Shown: piece after piece, positions 34,491 to 43,590 of the stretch
Layout: every line of letters starts with the position of its first letter
Numbering within the stretch: the first letter of the stretch is position 1
Assembly: GCA_963835775.1 (NCBI GenBank)
Contig: CAWIHB010000007.1
Location: 310,001-374,000 of the forward strand
Length of the DNA stretch: 64,000 bases
Source of the DNA: Palsa-504 sp963835775
GTDB taxonomy: Bacteria; Actinomycetota; Actinomycetes; Streptosporangiales; Streptosporangiaceae
Direction: 5' to 3'
The notes under the pieces: model-generated
Told to the model about the DNA's origin: nothing
Databases searched by the model: none
Seen by the model: only the letters and a program-made list of their open reading frames with translations
Program-made: the position numbers and the translations under genes

Positions 34491-36956
34491 TTATCTGGAC
34501 GCCGGGTGGGCCGGCTCGGTCGTCCTGGGCTCGGGGACCTGGCCCAGAAGGCCGGGCACCAGGCGGGTGCCGATCCGCAGCAGTGTCTCCGCCTGGCGGG
34601 CCGGCATCGGCCTGGCCAGCAGGTAACCTTGCCCAAACTGGCAGCCCATCGCGATCAGCAGGTCCCGCTGGACCTCGCTTTCTATTCCCTCGGCGACGAC
34701 CTCGAGCTGGAGCGTCCGCGCGATCTGGACAATGCCCGCGGCCAGCGCCCGGCGCTGCTCACAGACGGCGATGCCGTCTACGAAGGACTTGTCCATCTTC
34801 AGCACGTCGATCGGCAGCTCCCGCAGGTAGCTGAGGGAGGAGTACCCGGTGCCGAAGTCGTCGATGGCCAGCTTCACGCCAATAGCCTTCAGCTCCATCA
34901 GTTCGGCCACCACCCGCTCGTCCCGCCGCAGCAGGACGCTCTCAGTCAGCTCGAGCATGAGCGCCCCGGGCTCGAGACCGGACGAGTCGAGGGTCCGGCG
35001 CACGCCGTCGACGAAACCGGGTGCGCTGAACTGCCGGGCCGACACGTTCACGCTCACGTACAGACTGCGAGCGACCCCGCCGTCAGCCGGCGCCAGGACC
35101 TGGGGTGGGTCGCCACGCGGATCCCGGCGCCACCGCGCGGTGTCGGCGGCCGCCCGGGCCAGGACCCAGGAGCCGAGCGGCACGATCTGGCCGGTTTCCT
35201 CGGCCAGGGCGATGAACTGGCCGGGCAGCATCATCCCCCACTGCGGATGCGGCCACCGGACCAGTGCCTCGAACCCGGCCAGCTCGCCGGTGGCGAGGGT
35301 GACGATCGGCTGGTAAGCCAGCGTGAACGCGTAGCGGGCCACCGCTTGCTCCAGTGCGGCCTGCAGTTCCCGCCGCCTGACCAGCCCGGCGCTCAGCACC
35401 GGCTGGTAGCGGCGCCACTGCCGCTTGCCTGCCGCCTTGGCGGCGTACAGGGCCAGGTCGGCATGCCGGAGCAGTTCGTCGGTGTCGGTACTGTCCTCGG
35501 TCGTGGCGACCCCGACGGTTACCGTGGCGAGCACGGCCCCGCCGGCGAGCACGAGCGGCTCGGCGAACGCCGAGACCACCTGGTCGGCGGCCGCCTCGAC
35601 CGCCGCAGGCTCGGGGGCATTGGTGATGAGCACCGCGAACTCATCCCCGCCGAGCCGCGCCGCGGTGTCGCACTCGCGGATCAGGCCGAACAGCCGCACC
35701 GCGGTGGCCACCAGCAGCTCGTCGCCGACACCGTGGCCCATCGTGTCGTTCACGACCTTGAAGTCGTCCAGGTCCACGAACAGCACGCCGACGGTCGTAC
35801 CGGCCAGCCGGGCCGCGGCGACCTGCAGCGAGATCCGGTCCTGGAAGAGCAGCCGGTTGGGCAGCCCGGTCAGCGCGTCGTGGAAGGCCTGGTATTTCAG
35901 TTGCTCCTCGAGCCGGCGCTGCTCGGTCACGTCTCGCATGGTCAGCACCAGGCCGGCCACGGTCGGGTCGGCGCGCAGATCGCTGGCCCTGACCTGGACC
36001 TGGACGGCCATGCCATCGCGGCGGGTGATTCGCTGGTCCACGTAGCGCGAGCTTGGGCCGCCAGCGGCCGGCCCGCGGCGCAGGACGCCGACCAGTTCAT
36101 CGCGGCGCCCGTCCGCGACCAGGTCCCACAGGTACGCGCCCGCCACGGCGATGTCACCGAAGATGCTGCTCGCTGACGGCGTCGCGTACCTGACCTTCCC
36201 GTCGTCGGCCACGATCAAGATGACGTCCGAGGTGTCCTGGACCAGGGTGCGGAAGTACGCCTCATTGCCCTGGCGGGTCAGTTCCTCGCGGAGGACGATC
36301 CGCTCCACCGCGAGGGCCACCTGGTGCGCCAGGATCTCCAGCGTGGCGGCGAGGCCGGCCAGGATACGCCGTGCACCGAATACCGCGAGCACCCCGACGA
36401 GCGGATCGCCCGACGGCTGGCCGCCCCGCGTGAGCGGGCACAGCAGCATCCAGTCATACCCGGGAACGATCGCCGCGGCAGGAGGGGGCAGTCTGGTCAC
36501 CGGCGCGAGGATCGGCGCGGAGCCGGTCACCAGCGGCAGCCAGCCCTCGGCCAGGTCCGCCAGCCGGCTCATCGGCGCAGGATCGGCGGAGGCGGTGGCC
36601 ACCGCGCGGACCGCGCCGTCGGTCCGCACCGCGAGCAGCACGTCGCCGCGCGGGCCCCGGCCGAGCAGAGTGTCGGTCGCGGACCTGACCGCAGCCCCGG
36701 CTTGCTCCACGGTGATCGCCGACACCAGGGCCGCCCCGGCCTCCCGCACCGCCCGCTCCCGGCCGAGCGCCCGGCCGTGTGATGCGGCCACGTCCGACAG
36801 CCGGGATATCACCACGCCCGCCACGATGCCGCCCACCCCGCTCAGGACGATCAGGCCCCACGTCTCGGCCCGCAGGCCGGGCTGGCCGTAATACAGCGCG
36901 ACCAGCGCCGCCCACCAGATGACGTAGCCGGTGAAAACATTCCGCTGCAATTTCAC
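34491..36956 (-). CDS. Membrane-anchored GAF-PAS-GGDEF-EAL protein
   Basis: About 821 residues. Two N-terminal helices, a GAF-like domain (about 60-230), a PAS domain (QDTSDVILIVADDGKVRYAT), then GGDEF and EAL. The cyclase motif is intact (ARLGGDEFAVL) with the inhibitory RECD five residues before it, so it should make c-di-GMP and be product-inhibited. The EAL domain keeps FEALVRW, DDFGTGYSS and VAEGIES, so hydrolysis is also possible. C-di-GMP commonly controls exopolysaccharide, which fits the position beside the glycan locus. The GTG at 36956 has GGGGGAG five bases upstream and is preferred to the ATG at 36995. Confidence 0.88.
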   Translation of the reverse strand: MKLQRNVFTGYVIWWAALVALYYGQPGLRAETWGLIVLSGVGGIVAGVVISRLSDVAASHGRALGRERAVREAGAALVSAITVEQAGAAVRSATDTLLGRGPRGDVLLAVRTDGAVRAVATASADPAPMSRLADLAEGWLPLVTGSAPILAPVTRLPPPAAAIVPGYDWMLLCPLTRGGQPSGDPLVGVLAVFGARRILAGLAATLEILAHQVALAVERIVLREELTRQGNEAYFRTLVQDTSDVILIVADDGKVRYATPSASSIFGDIAVAGAYLWDLVADGRRDELVGVLRRGPAAGGPSSRYVDQRITRRDGMAVQVQVRASDLRADPTVAGLVLTMRDVTEQRRLEEQLKYQAFHDALTGLPNRLLFQDRISLQVAAARLAGTTVGVLFVDLDDFKVVNDTMGHGVGDELLVATAVRLFGLIRECDTAARLGGDEFAVLITNAPEPAAVEAAADQVVSAFAEPLVLAGGAVLATVTVGVATTEDSTDTDELLRHADLALYAAKAAGKRQWRRYQPVLSAGLVRRRELQAALEQAVARYAFTLAYQPIVTLATGELAGFEALVRWPHPQWGMMLPGQFIALAEETGQIVPLGSWVLARAAADTARWRRDPRGDPPQVLAPADGGVARSLYVSVNVSARQFSAPGFVDGVRRTLDSSGLEPGALMLELTESVLLRRDERVVAELMELKAIGVKLAIDDFGTGYSSLSYLRELPIDVLKMDKSFVDGIAVCEQRRALAAGIVQIARTLQLEVVAEGIESEVQRDLLIAMGCQFGQGYLLARPMPARQAETLLRIGTRLVPGLLGQVPEPRTTEPAHPASR

Positions 36957-37270
36957 GGCACTCCCCCTATGCTCATCTTTATCTGCTCTGAGCACTGGCC
37001 CCAGAAATGCACTGTAGTACAGTACTTCCTGCGCAGGTCACCGCATGCGCGCTCCCCCGGCGGGCCGTTTGGCACAAATTAAACACCAGGTGGCTTCTGT
37101 GCGAGTTAGACAGCTTCGGCGAGTTGCTGGATTCAGGCGTGCCACGGGCAGGATTCCGGCCAGACGCGCACACGCCCGGATAATCCGGGATATCGGCCAG
37201 GAAAAACTGGCGGGGGAGCCTGGACGGTGACCCTAGGCCGTAGGAGGCGGGCAGCCGAGCATGACTCCGG

Positions 37271-38821
37271 TCAGCTTTCCATGGGGCCGGTCAGTACCGT
37301 TTGCACCTTCTCCAGCAGGTCCTTCGCGGTGAACGGCTTGCCGACGACCTGAGTCTGCCTGCCGTCGGGTTCCCGGGCGGCAGCGGGTGATCTGGACATG
37401 TACAAGACCCGTATTCCCGGCCGCAGTTTCCGTGCCCGGCCGGCCAGCGCCTGCCTGGACATCGCGGCTAGCACGGTATCGGTCAGCAGCAGTTCGGGAT
37501 CGTGCGTCGACAGCAGCGACAGCGCCTCATCGCAGCTGCCGGCCTGGAGCGTGCGGTAGCCGTTGTGGTGCAGGATCCGCGCGGCTATCTCGAGCACACC
37601 GGGCTGGTCATCGACCACCAGGATGGTCTGGCCGGCTCCGGACGGTCTCCGGGGCGCCGAGCCCTGGGCCGGGATGTAGGCGGCGGGCAGGTAGATACGG
37701 AAGGTGGCGCCCCGGCCTTCCTCGGAGTCGATGGCGATGGCGCCGCCGGCTTTGGTGATGATGCCGTACACGGCCGACAGCCCCAGGCCGGTGCCCTGGC
37801 CCGGCGGCTTGGTAGTGAAGAAGGGCTCGAAGGCCCGGGACATCGTCTCCGCATCCATGCCGCGGCCGGTGTCGCTGACGGTGAGCTTCGCGCATCGTCC
37901 CGGCCGGGTCCCGGGCCACACCACGCCATGGGCTTCGCTGGGGTTGGCCACGCTGGTGGTGAACGTCACGATGCCACCCTGGGGCATGACGTCGCGGGCG
38001 TTGACGGCCAGGTTGAGCAGCACCTGCTCGATCTGCCCGCGCTCAGCCATCACTGGGGGCAGGTTGGGCGCCGTGATCAGCCGCAATTCGATATCTGCGT
38101 CGACGCTGGCCTGCAGCACCCCCCGCGCGGTGGTCAGGACCGCGTTAAGGTCGACCAGCTCGGGCCGGGCGGGCTCGCGGCAGCTGAAGAGGCGAAGGTC
38201 CCTGGCCAGGCGGGCGGCGCACCCGGCAGCCGCCTGGATCTGATGCGCGTCGGCTTGCACCCGGGGGTCAGCGGCGGTCGCGTCGGCCACCGACGCCGTG
38301 TAGCCCATGATCGTGCTGAGCAGGCTGCCGAATTCACTGGCCATCCCGCCCGCGAGCCGGGCAGCGGTCTCCATCCGCTCGGCTTGCTGCTGCCCGGCCT
38401 CGGCCGCCCGGCGCTCGGCCTCGGCCCAGTTGCGTTCGGTGACATCGCGGGCCACGGCCGCGACCCCGCGGATCGCCCCGCTGCGGTCGCGGACCGGGGA
38501 GACCGACAGCGACACGTCGATTAGGGTGCCGTCCTTGCGCGCCCGCCGGGTCTCGAAGTGGTGCACCCGTCGCCCGCGCTGCAGCTGGCCGAGGATGGAC
38601 ACCAGCTCCTCGGCTCGGTCCGAGGGGATGAGCACAGACACGTGACGGCCGGTCATCTCCTCGGCGGTGTAGCCGAACATGGCCTCCGCACCAAGGTTCC
38701 AGCTGGTCACGACCCCGTCCAAGGTCGTAGCGACGATGGCGTCGACGGACGACTCCACGATGGCCGCCAGGAGCGAGCTCAGTTCAGCGTCGCCGGCGCA
38801 GCGGTCGGTTTCCCCCGACAT
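37271..38821 (-). CDS. PAS hybrid histidine kinase lacking the phospho-accepting histidine (paralogue 1)
   Basis: About 516 residues. A PAS domain (VESSVDAIVATTLDGVVTSW) is followed by a dimerisation region, an ATPase and a C-terminal receiver. In the H-box, where relatives read AGGIAHDFNNLL, this protein reads AGGMASEFGSLL, so the histidine is serine. The ATPase is complete: LLNLAVNARDVMP (N-box), DTGRGMD (G1), FEPFFTTKPPGQGTGLGLS (F/G2). The receiver keeps the VVDDQ acid pair, the Asp in LLLTDTVLA and the Lys in VVGKPF. It cannot autophosphorylate in the usual way; it may phosphorylate another protein's histidine. The ATG at 38821 follows GGAGGG. Confidence 0.85.
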   Translation of the reverse strand: MSGETDRCAGDAELSSLLAAIVESSVDAIVATTLDGVVTSWNLGAEAMFGYTAEEMTGRHVSVLIPSDRAEELVSILGQLQRGRRVHHFETRRARKDGTLIDVSLSVSPVRDRSGAIRGVAAVARDVTERNWAEAERRAAEAGQQQAERMETAARLAGGMASEFGSLLSTIMGYTASVADATAADPRVQADAHQIQAAAGCAARLARDLRLFSCREPARPELVDLNAVLTTARGVLQASVDADIELRLITAPNLPPVMAERGQIEQVLLNLAVNARDVMPQGGIVTFTTSVANPSEAHGVVWPGTRPGRCAKLTVSDTGRGMDAETMSRAFEPFFTTKPPGQGTGLGLSAVYGIITKAGGAIAIDSEEGRGATFRIYLPAAYIPAQGSAPRRPSGAGQTILVVDDQPGVLEIAARILHHNGYRTLQAGSCDEALSLLSTHDPELLLTDTVLAAMSRQALAGRARKLRPGIRVLYMSRSPAAAREPDGRQTQVVGKPFTAKDLLEKVQTVLTGPMES

Positions 38822-38853
38822 CACCCGCGTCCCTCCATGATAACCATGACTAC

Positions 38854-38870
38854 CTAGAGTATTAGGCTAG
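38854..38870. promoter_or_regulatory. Phased TAG repeat upstream of kinase paralogue 1
   Basis: CTAG at 38854 and TTAG at 38862 are 8 bp apart, and another CTAG lies at 38867. The match to the pattern is weaker than at the other sites. It lies about 35-50 bp before the start codon. Confidence 0.35.
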
Positions 38871-38956
38871 TTGCAATCGGCCAGCAGCAGCTGCGGGCTG
38901 CCTGCCAGCGCCAGGGCGATCGCCGCCCGCTGCGCTGGCCGTCGGACAGCTCGCCA
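38867..38956 (-). pseudogene. Relic of an ABC-transporter ATPase (signature motif region)
   Basis: On the minus strand it reads GELSDGQR and then, after a one-base frame change, RAAIALALAGSPQLLLAD and a stop. This is the ABC signature (LSGGQ) through to the start of Walker B (LLLADEP). Inserting a single C would restore QRQRAAIALALAGSPQLLLA. Only about 30 codons remain. Confidence 0.6.
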
Positions 38957-39504
38957 GCGGCGCGGCGGCGTTCGTCATTATTCTGGTCATCGTGCTGAGG
39001 AGACTCTATCCCCGGAGAGCTGCCGTGTCCGGCGCAATTGCGTGAGATTCTCTTGCGTCACGAGAATAAATCTCTGGTCAGCGCAACATTCCCAGCGGGA
39101 CTGTACCGCTGCGCCGGAATGCAATTGCACGCGGGGCGCCGGACCCGGCTGGCCTGGGCACTCGAGCCACGGTCCGTTCGGAATATGACTTAATGCCAGT
39201 TTTAAGACCGAAATACTCGTTATACTGGCCGCCGGACCCGGTCCAGCACGAGGTAAATTAGCTGAATTTTCAATGGTCAGGGACGAATCAAGATGCGGCG
39301 AAAATCGGTACGGGCCAGATTTTCCTTTCACCCCGCGTCTCTTTTGCCTGCGCTATTCTCGTCAGCGTTGCTTTCCGGGCAGCGGGCAGACGCGCTCGGG
39401 CGCTCGCGGCAGTGGCCTGGATGGCACATGCCGCCACAGCCGACGCCGCCGTGACAGAACTGTTAGAGACGCCTGGGCGATCCGACTACAGATTGTAGCT
39501 AACA
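38957..39504. other. Intergenic, no convincing gene
   Basis: About 550 bp between the divergent kinase paralogues, with an A/T-richer part at 39180-39360. No ORF shows coding character. The right end carries the promoter of the second kinase. Confidence 0.4.
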
Positions 39505-39525
39505 TAGTAGCATAGACAAGTAGGG
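39505..39525. promoter_or_regulatory. 8-bp-phased TAG repeat upstream of kinase paralogue 2
   Basis: TAG occurs at 39505, 39513 and 39521, each exactly 8 bp apart, and the last is followed by GG as at the other sites. It lies about 22-40 bp before the GTG start. Confidence 0.4.
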
Positions 39526-39545
39526 TTACGAGGGGGAGATGGCGT

Positions 39546-41093
39546 GTGGTGACCGGGGAAGCTAACCGCACAGCAGACGACGCCCCGACGAGATCATTGC
39601 TGGCGGCCATCGTGGAATCGTCCGTGGACGCCATCGCGAGCATGACCCTGGACGGGATCATAACGAGCTGGAATTCCGGGGCGGAGGCCATTTTCGGCTA
39701 TACCGCCGAGGAGATGACCGGCCGTCACGTATCTGTGCTCTACCCTCCGGACTGCACCGAGGAGCTCAAGCCGATCCTGGCGCAGATACTCCGGGGGCGG
39801 CAGGTGCATCACTTCGAAACCCAGCGGGTACGCAAGGACGGCACCGTCATCGACGTGTCGATTTCGGTCTCTCCCATCCGCGGGGAAGACGGCGTTGTCG
39901 TCGGGGCGGCCGGGGTGATCCGGGATGTCACCGAGCGTAACTGGGCCGAAGCCGAGCAGCGGGAGGCCGAGGCCGGGCGGCAGGAGTCCGCCCGGATCGA
40001 GACCGCGGTCCGGGTGGCCGGCGGGATGGCCGCTGAATTCAGTAACCTGCTCAGCTCGATCATGGGGTACGCGGCGTCGGCGGCCGAGGCGACCGCCGGT
40101 TACCCCTTGGTCCGAGCCGACGTAGCACAGATCCAGTCCGCCGCCGGGCGCGCGGCCCGGCTGGCCAGGGAACTTCTGCTGTTCAGCCGCCGCGAGTCCG
40201 CCCGGCCCGAGCGGGTCGACCTGAACGCGGTCCTGGCGGGCCTACGCAATGTGCTGCAAGCCAGCATCGGCGCGGATATCGAATTGCGGCTCATCACGGC
40301 GCCGTACCTGCCGACGGTGCTTGCTGACCGCGGGCAGATCGAGCAGGTACTGGTCAACCTGGCCCTGAACGCCCGCGACGCGATGCCCGAAGGGGGCATC
40401 CTGACGTTCACCACGGGGGCGGCCGACCTCAGCGAAGCCCCCGGCGCGATGTGGTCAGGGACCCGGCCGGGGCTCTGCGCGAAGCTCACCGTCAGCGACA
40501 CCGGCCGCGGCATGGATGCGGAGACGATGTCCCGGGCCTTCGAGCCCTTCTTCACCACCAGAGCGCCGGGCCAGGGCACCGGCCTGGGACTTTCCGCCGT
40601 CTACGGCATCATCACCAAGGCCGGCGGCGGCATCGCCATTGACTCTGAGGAGGGCCGGGGTACCACCGTCCACATCTACCTGCCCGCGGCCTATGTCCCG
40701 GCCCAGGGTTCGGCACCGATGAGATCGCCGGGGACCGCCCCGACCATCCTGGTGGTCGACGACCAGCCCGCGGTGCTCGAGGTAGTCTCGCGGATCTTGC
40801 ACCACAACGGCTATCACACGCTCGAAGCCGGCAGCTACGACCAGGCGCTGTCGTTGCTGGCCACGCACGACCCTGACCTGGTGCTGACCGACACCGTGCT
40901 AGCCGACGTGCCGGAACAGACGCTCGCGGACCGGGTACGGGAAATCAGGCCGGGAATGCGGATCTTGCACATGTCCGGAGCACATGTCAGCGCCCTCGCA
41001 CCCGAGCGCGGCCAGGTCATCAACAAGCCGTTCACCGCCAAGGACCTGGTGCAGAAGGTGCGCGCGATCCTGGACGTCCCCCCGGAGTACTGA
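39546..41093 (+). CDS. PAS hybrid histidine kinase lacking the phospho-accepting histidine (paralogue 2)
   Basis: A 515-residue close paralogue of the divergent gene at 37271, with the same domain order of PAS, dimerisation region, ATPase and receiver. The H-box reads AGGMAAEFSNLL, with Ala in place of His. N-box VNLALNARDAMP, G1 DTGRGMD and GQGTGLGLSAVYGI are intact. The receiver keeps VVDDQ, LVLTDTVLAD and INKPF. Two independent replacements of the same residue (Ser and Ala) with everything else kept argue for selection, not decay. GGGGGAG lies 7 bases before the GTG at 39546. It may act on the histidine protein at 41962. Confidence 0.85.
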   Translation: MVTGEANRTADDAPTRSLLAAIVESSVDAIASMTLDGIITSWNSGAEAIFGYTAEEMTGRHVSVLYPPDCTEELKPILAQILRGRQVHHFETQRVRKDGTVIDVSISVSPIRGEDGVVVGAAGVIRDVTERNWAEAEQREAEAGRQESARIETAVRVAGGMAAEFSNLLSSIMGYAASAAEATAGYPLVRADVAQIQSAAGRAARLARELLLFSRRESARPERVDLNAVLAGLRNVLQASIGADIELRLITAPYLPTVLADRGQIEQVLVNLALNARDAMPEGGILTFTTGAADLSEAPGAMWSGTRPGLCAKLTVSDTGRGMDAETMSRAFEPFFTTRAPGQGTGLGLSAVYGIITKAGGGIAIDSEEGRGTTVHIYLPAAYVPAQGSAPMRSPGTAPTILVVDDQPAVLEVVSRILHHNGYHTLEAGSYDQALSLLATHDPDLVLTDTVLADVPEQTLADRVREIRPGMRILHMSGAHVSALAPERGQVINKPFTAKDLVQKVRAILDVPPEY

Positions 41094-41104
41094 CGGAACT
41101 CCTG

Positions 41105-41218
41105 CTCAGTCGCCTGCGTTCTCAGTCGCCTGCCTTCTCAGTCGGCTGCGTTCTCAGTCGGCTGCGTTCTCAGTCGCCTGGCTTCTCAGTCGGCTGGCTT
41201 CTCAGTCGGCTGGCTTTG
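41105..41218. repeat. 15-bp tandem repeat (about 8 copies)
   Basis: The unit ttctcagtcg(g/c)ctg(g/c) repeats between the kinase and the convergent GntR gene. It supplies the stop codon and last residues of the GntR gene. Confidence 0.85.
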
Positions 41219-41624
41219 AAGGTTGAGTGACCTCCACGATCACAGCGTCCGCCGCATACAGCCGTTCCGGCGAGCCGGGCTCTTTGATGCTGATCACCGG
41301 CACGAACGCAGGGGCGTTCACGGTCGCGCGCTCGCTGACCGTGGGCAGCCGCACGCTGATCAGCGTCCCGGGCACGACCGGGACGCGCTCCCAGGTGATC
41401 TGCCTGGCCACGACCGACCCGGCGCCACGACGGCGCCGGATCAGCCCCTCGGCCGCCAGCTGCCCGAGTACCTTGCCCGCCGTCATGCGGGACACGCCGT
41501 ACCGGGCGGCCAGCTCGCTCTCGCTGGGCATGGCCTCGCCCAGACCGGGCGCCCCCGCCCGGATGGCGTCGCGCAGCTGCCACGCTATCCAGGCGTACGG
41601 CGGGATTGCAGAATCACCATCCAT
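41202..41624 (-). CDS. GntR-family regulator, short form
   Basis: A 140-residue protein with an N-terminal winged helix: YAWIAWQLRDAIRAG, MPSESELAARYGVSRMTAGK and VLGQLAAEGLIRRRRGAGSV. The C-terminal part, about 65 residues, is too short for a full UTRA or FCD ligand domain, and its last residues (SKPAD) come from the 15-bp repeat. It may be a truncated HutC-type regulator or a small form like YtrA. A CCTAGGG site lies about 65 bp upstream (41688). Confidence 0.75.
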   Translation of the reverse strand: MDGDSAIPPYAWIAWQLRDAIRAGAPGLGEAMPSESELAARYGVSRMTAGKVLGQLAAEGLIRRRRGAGSVVARQITWERVPVVPGTLISVRLPTVSERATVNAPAFVPVISIKEPGSPERLYAADAVIVEVTQPSKPAD

Positions 41625-41961
41625 GGGCTGTCACCATAACCTAAAGACACGAAAACCCCAGGTAACCGGGTCCAGACGCCAGGCTGCCTAGGGTAATCAG
41701 TGGATGCTGGGAAGCGTCGCCGCGCGGGCTGGTCTATCCTCCTGCTTGGGGCGCCACCTATGAGTGCTCCAGCTAATGGGTCGCCCCATAACCTTCGGCA
41801 CAGGACCATAGGCTACCGCCAGAGTGAGAGCCTTGTCGCCTAGGGTGCTTGATGTGGCGTGGGCGCGGGCGACGATCTGCCCCAGCATGGCGAGTAGCTG
41901 TGCTTCGCTGAATGGAGTTACCGGCGAGCGGTACGCCTGACTCCCTGGATCGGACCCGCGG
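41625..41961. other. Intergenic region with an uncertain minus-strand ORF
   Basis: A minus-strand frame covering 41697-42053 contains FSEAQLLAMLGQIVARAHAT, which looks helical and protein-like, but it has no ribosome site and overlaps the next gene. CCTAGGG occurs at 41688 and 41839 without an 8-bp partner. I do not call a gene here. Confidence 0.35.
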
Positions 41962-42729
41962 TCAAGCCTCGGCGCGAGGGCCCGGAAGGATTGGACATCT
42001 GGGTATCTCCATCCATATCCGCAGGCGGCGGTCGTCGAGGCTGACATCCGCACGGGCCTGGATGGCCGCGGCCAGGCGGTGCAGCCAGGCCTCGACCGCT
42101 GCCGAGCCGCCGGAGGCCGGATCGCGCCCCAGGGCCGGCGTCATGTTCAGCTCAAGGAAGATCAGGTCCGGGCGGGCTCGTACCATGACGATCGGCCGGT
42201 CCCACGCTTCCGCGTGGCCTAGCCCGGTCAGGATCAATTCGGTCACGTCGGCCACGGTCTGGATGTCGGCCTCCGGGAGCCCCGTCACCCCCTCGCCGAC
42301 CGCCACGGCGAGCGGGGTGGCCAGCAGCCAGGCGGTCCGCTGCTTCAGGGTCTCGATCAGGCCGGACCCGGCCCGTGGAAAGGGCCAGAGCTCGTCCTGG
42401 AGGCGGCACAGCTCCCGGCCGGCCGCGTGGACCTGCCAGGCGAGACCGTTGTGCTCATCGTCCGGCGGTGCCCCCATCGCGCGGCGCGCCTCGCCCACCT
42501 CGAGCGCCGCCGCGGCGAGCTGCTGGATCGGCCCGTCGTGCAGCAGGCTGGCCAGGTGACCGCGTTCGCGGGCACGCAGCCGGCGCATCATATGGAGCAG
42601 CGCTTGCGGCGCGGCGATTACGGCGGCGCCGGCACTCCCGGCGCCGCCGGAATCGCCGACGTAAACGGCGTCGACAGCGTCTAGGGTCAGCGCCCCATGG
42701 CTGGGACGCCGTGCGTCTTCGTCGCTCAT
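41962..42729 (-). CDS. HisKA_3-type histidine protein with decayed ATPase domain
   Basis: About 255 residues. The central RGHLASLLHDGPIQQLAAAA is the dimerisation/phosphoacceptor motif of NarX/DevS-type kinases with its His intact. The C-terminal half has the length of an ATPase domain but no N-box asparagine (VTELILTGLGHAEAW stands where EALTNAxRHA is expected) and no G1 or G2 glycine motifs. It can hold a phosphate but probably cannot take one from ATP. The ATG at 42729 follows GGAGG. It is divergent from the DevR-like regulator, its likely target, and near two kinases with the opposite defect. Confidence 0.7.
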   Translation of the reverse strand: MSDEDARRPSHGALTLDAVDAVYVGDSGGAGSAGAAVIAAPQALLHMMRRLRARERGHLASLLHDGPIQQLAAAALEVGEARRAMGAPPDDEHNGLAWQVHAAGRELCRLQDELWPFPRAGSGLIETLKQRTAWLLATPLAVAVGEGVTGLPEADIQTVADVTELILTGLGHAEAWDRPIVMVRARPDLIFLELNMTPALGRDPASGGSAAVEAWLHRLAAAIQARADVSLDDRRLRIWMEIPRCPILPGPRAEA

Positions 42730-42834
42730 GATCACCTCCGCGGCACTGACGGCCGGGCCTGGCGCCGGGCGACGATGGCGGCCAACCAGCCTTCGTAACA
42801 ATTCACAACTGCGATATCACTTATAGTAACATGA

Positions 42835-42857
42835 CTAGACGCCTAGCTGGCTAGGGC
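42835..42857. promoter_or_regulatory. Three CTAG repeats phased at 8 bp, shared divergent promoter
   Basis: CTAG at 42835, 42843 and 42851, exactly 8 bp apart, between the histidine protein and the response regulator. It is the most regular example of the motif. An A/T-rich stretch (cttatagtaaca) lies directly to its left. Confidence 0.55.
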
Positions 42858-42924
42858 GATTGCCTCCGGGCGGGAACTGTGCTGCTGGCCATGGCGTCCG
42901 CCAGGCGCGGAACGGAGAAGGCGG

Positions 42925-43590
42925 ATGAGCGAAGACAGTCGGCAGCCGGGCAGAATCGGCGTGTTCCTGGTCGATGACCACGAAATCTTCCGGCGGGGCA
43001 TCCGGGTCCTGCTGGCCAGCGAGCCAGACATCGAGGTTGTCGGCGAGGCGGACACCGCGTCGGCGGCCCTGGCCCGGATTCCCGCGCTGCGGCCGGACGT
43101 GGCGGTTCTCGACGTGCGGCTGCCAGACGGGGACGGCGTCACGGTGTGCCGGGAGATCCGCTCGGCGCTGCCGCAGACCGCGTGCCTGATGCTCACCGCC
43201 TACGGCGACGGCCAGGCCTTGGTCGGCGCGATCATGGCGGGCGCGGCCGGCCACGTATCCAAGCAGACATGCGGCACCGACCTGGTCAGCGCCCTGCGTG
43301 CGGTCGCGGCCGGCCAGTCGATACTCGACCCGTTCGCCTCGCGCCAGGTGATGGCCCGGCTGCGGGAGCACGCCGCCGCCGATCCGGTTGCCGCGCTGTC
43401 CGATCAAGAGAAGCGGGTACTCGATCTGGTCGGCGAGGGGCTGACCAACCGCCAGATCGCGGAGCGCATGTTCCTGGCGGAAAAGACAGTGAAGAACTAC
43501 GTATCTTCGCTGCTGACCAAGCTGGGCATGCAGCGCCGTACCCAGGCGGCCGCCTTCGCCGTGCGCCATGCCGATGACCCGGGCAGATGA
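42925..43590 (+). CDS. DevR/NarL-type response regulator
   Basis: A 221-residue regulator. The receiver has FLVDDHEIFRRGIRVLLASE, the phosphorylated Asp in VAVLDVRLPDGDG and the Lys in GHVSKQ. The LuxR-type domain reads LSDQEKRVLDLVGEGLTNRQ, then IAERMFLAEKTVKNYVSSLL and TKLGMQRRTQAAAF, very close to the mycobacterial DevR/DosR C-terminus. DevR proteins respond to hypoxia, NO and related stress. The cognate kinase position is taken by the ATPase-less histidine protein. GGAGAAGG precedes the ATG. A relic of a similar regulator lies at 29471. Confidence 0.88.
   Translation: MSEDSRQPGRIGVFLVDDHEIFRRGIRVLLASEPDIEVVGEADTASAALARIPALRPDVAVLDVRLPDGDGVTVCREIRSALPQTACLMLTAYGDGQALVGAIMAGAAGHVSKQTCGTDLVSALRAVAAGQSILDPFASRQVMARLREHAAADPVAALSDQEKRVLDLVGEGLTNRQIAERMFLAEKTVKNYVSSLLTKLGMQRRTQAAAFAVRHADDPGR

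Noticed and set aside
37271..41093. Treating the loss of the kinase histidine as a sequencing error
   Set aside because: Both paralogues differ from the family at this codon with different residues (Ser, Ala), the flanking codons are in frame, and each change needs more than one base from a His codon in at least one case.
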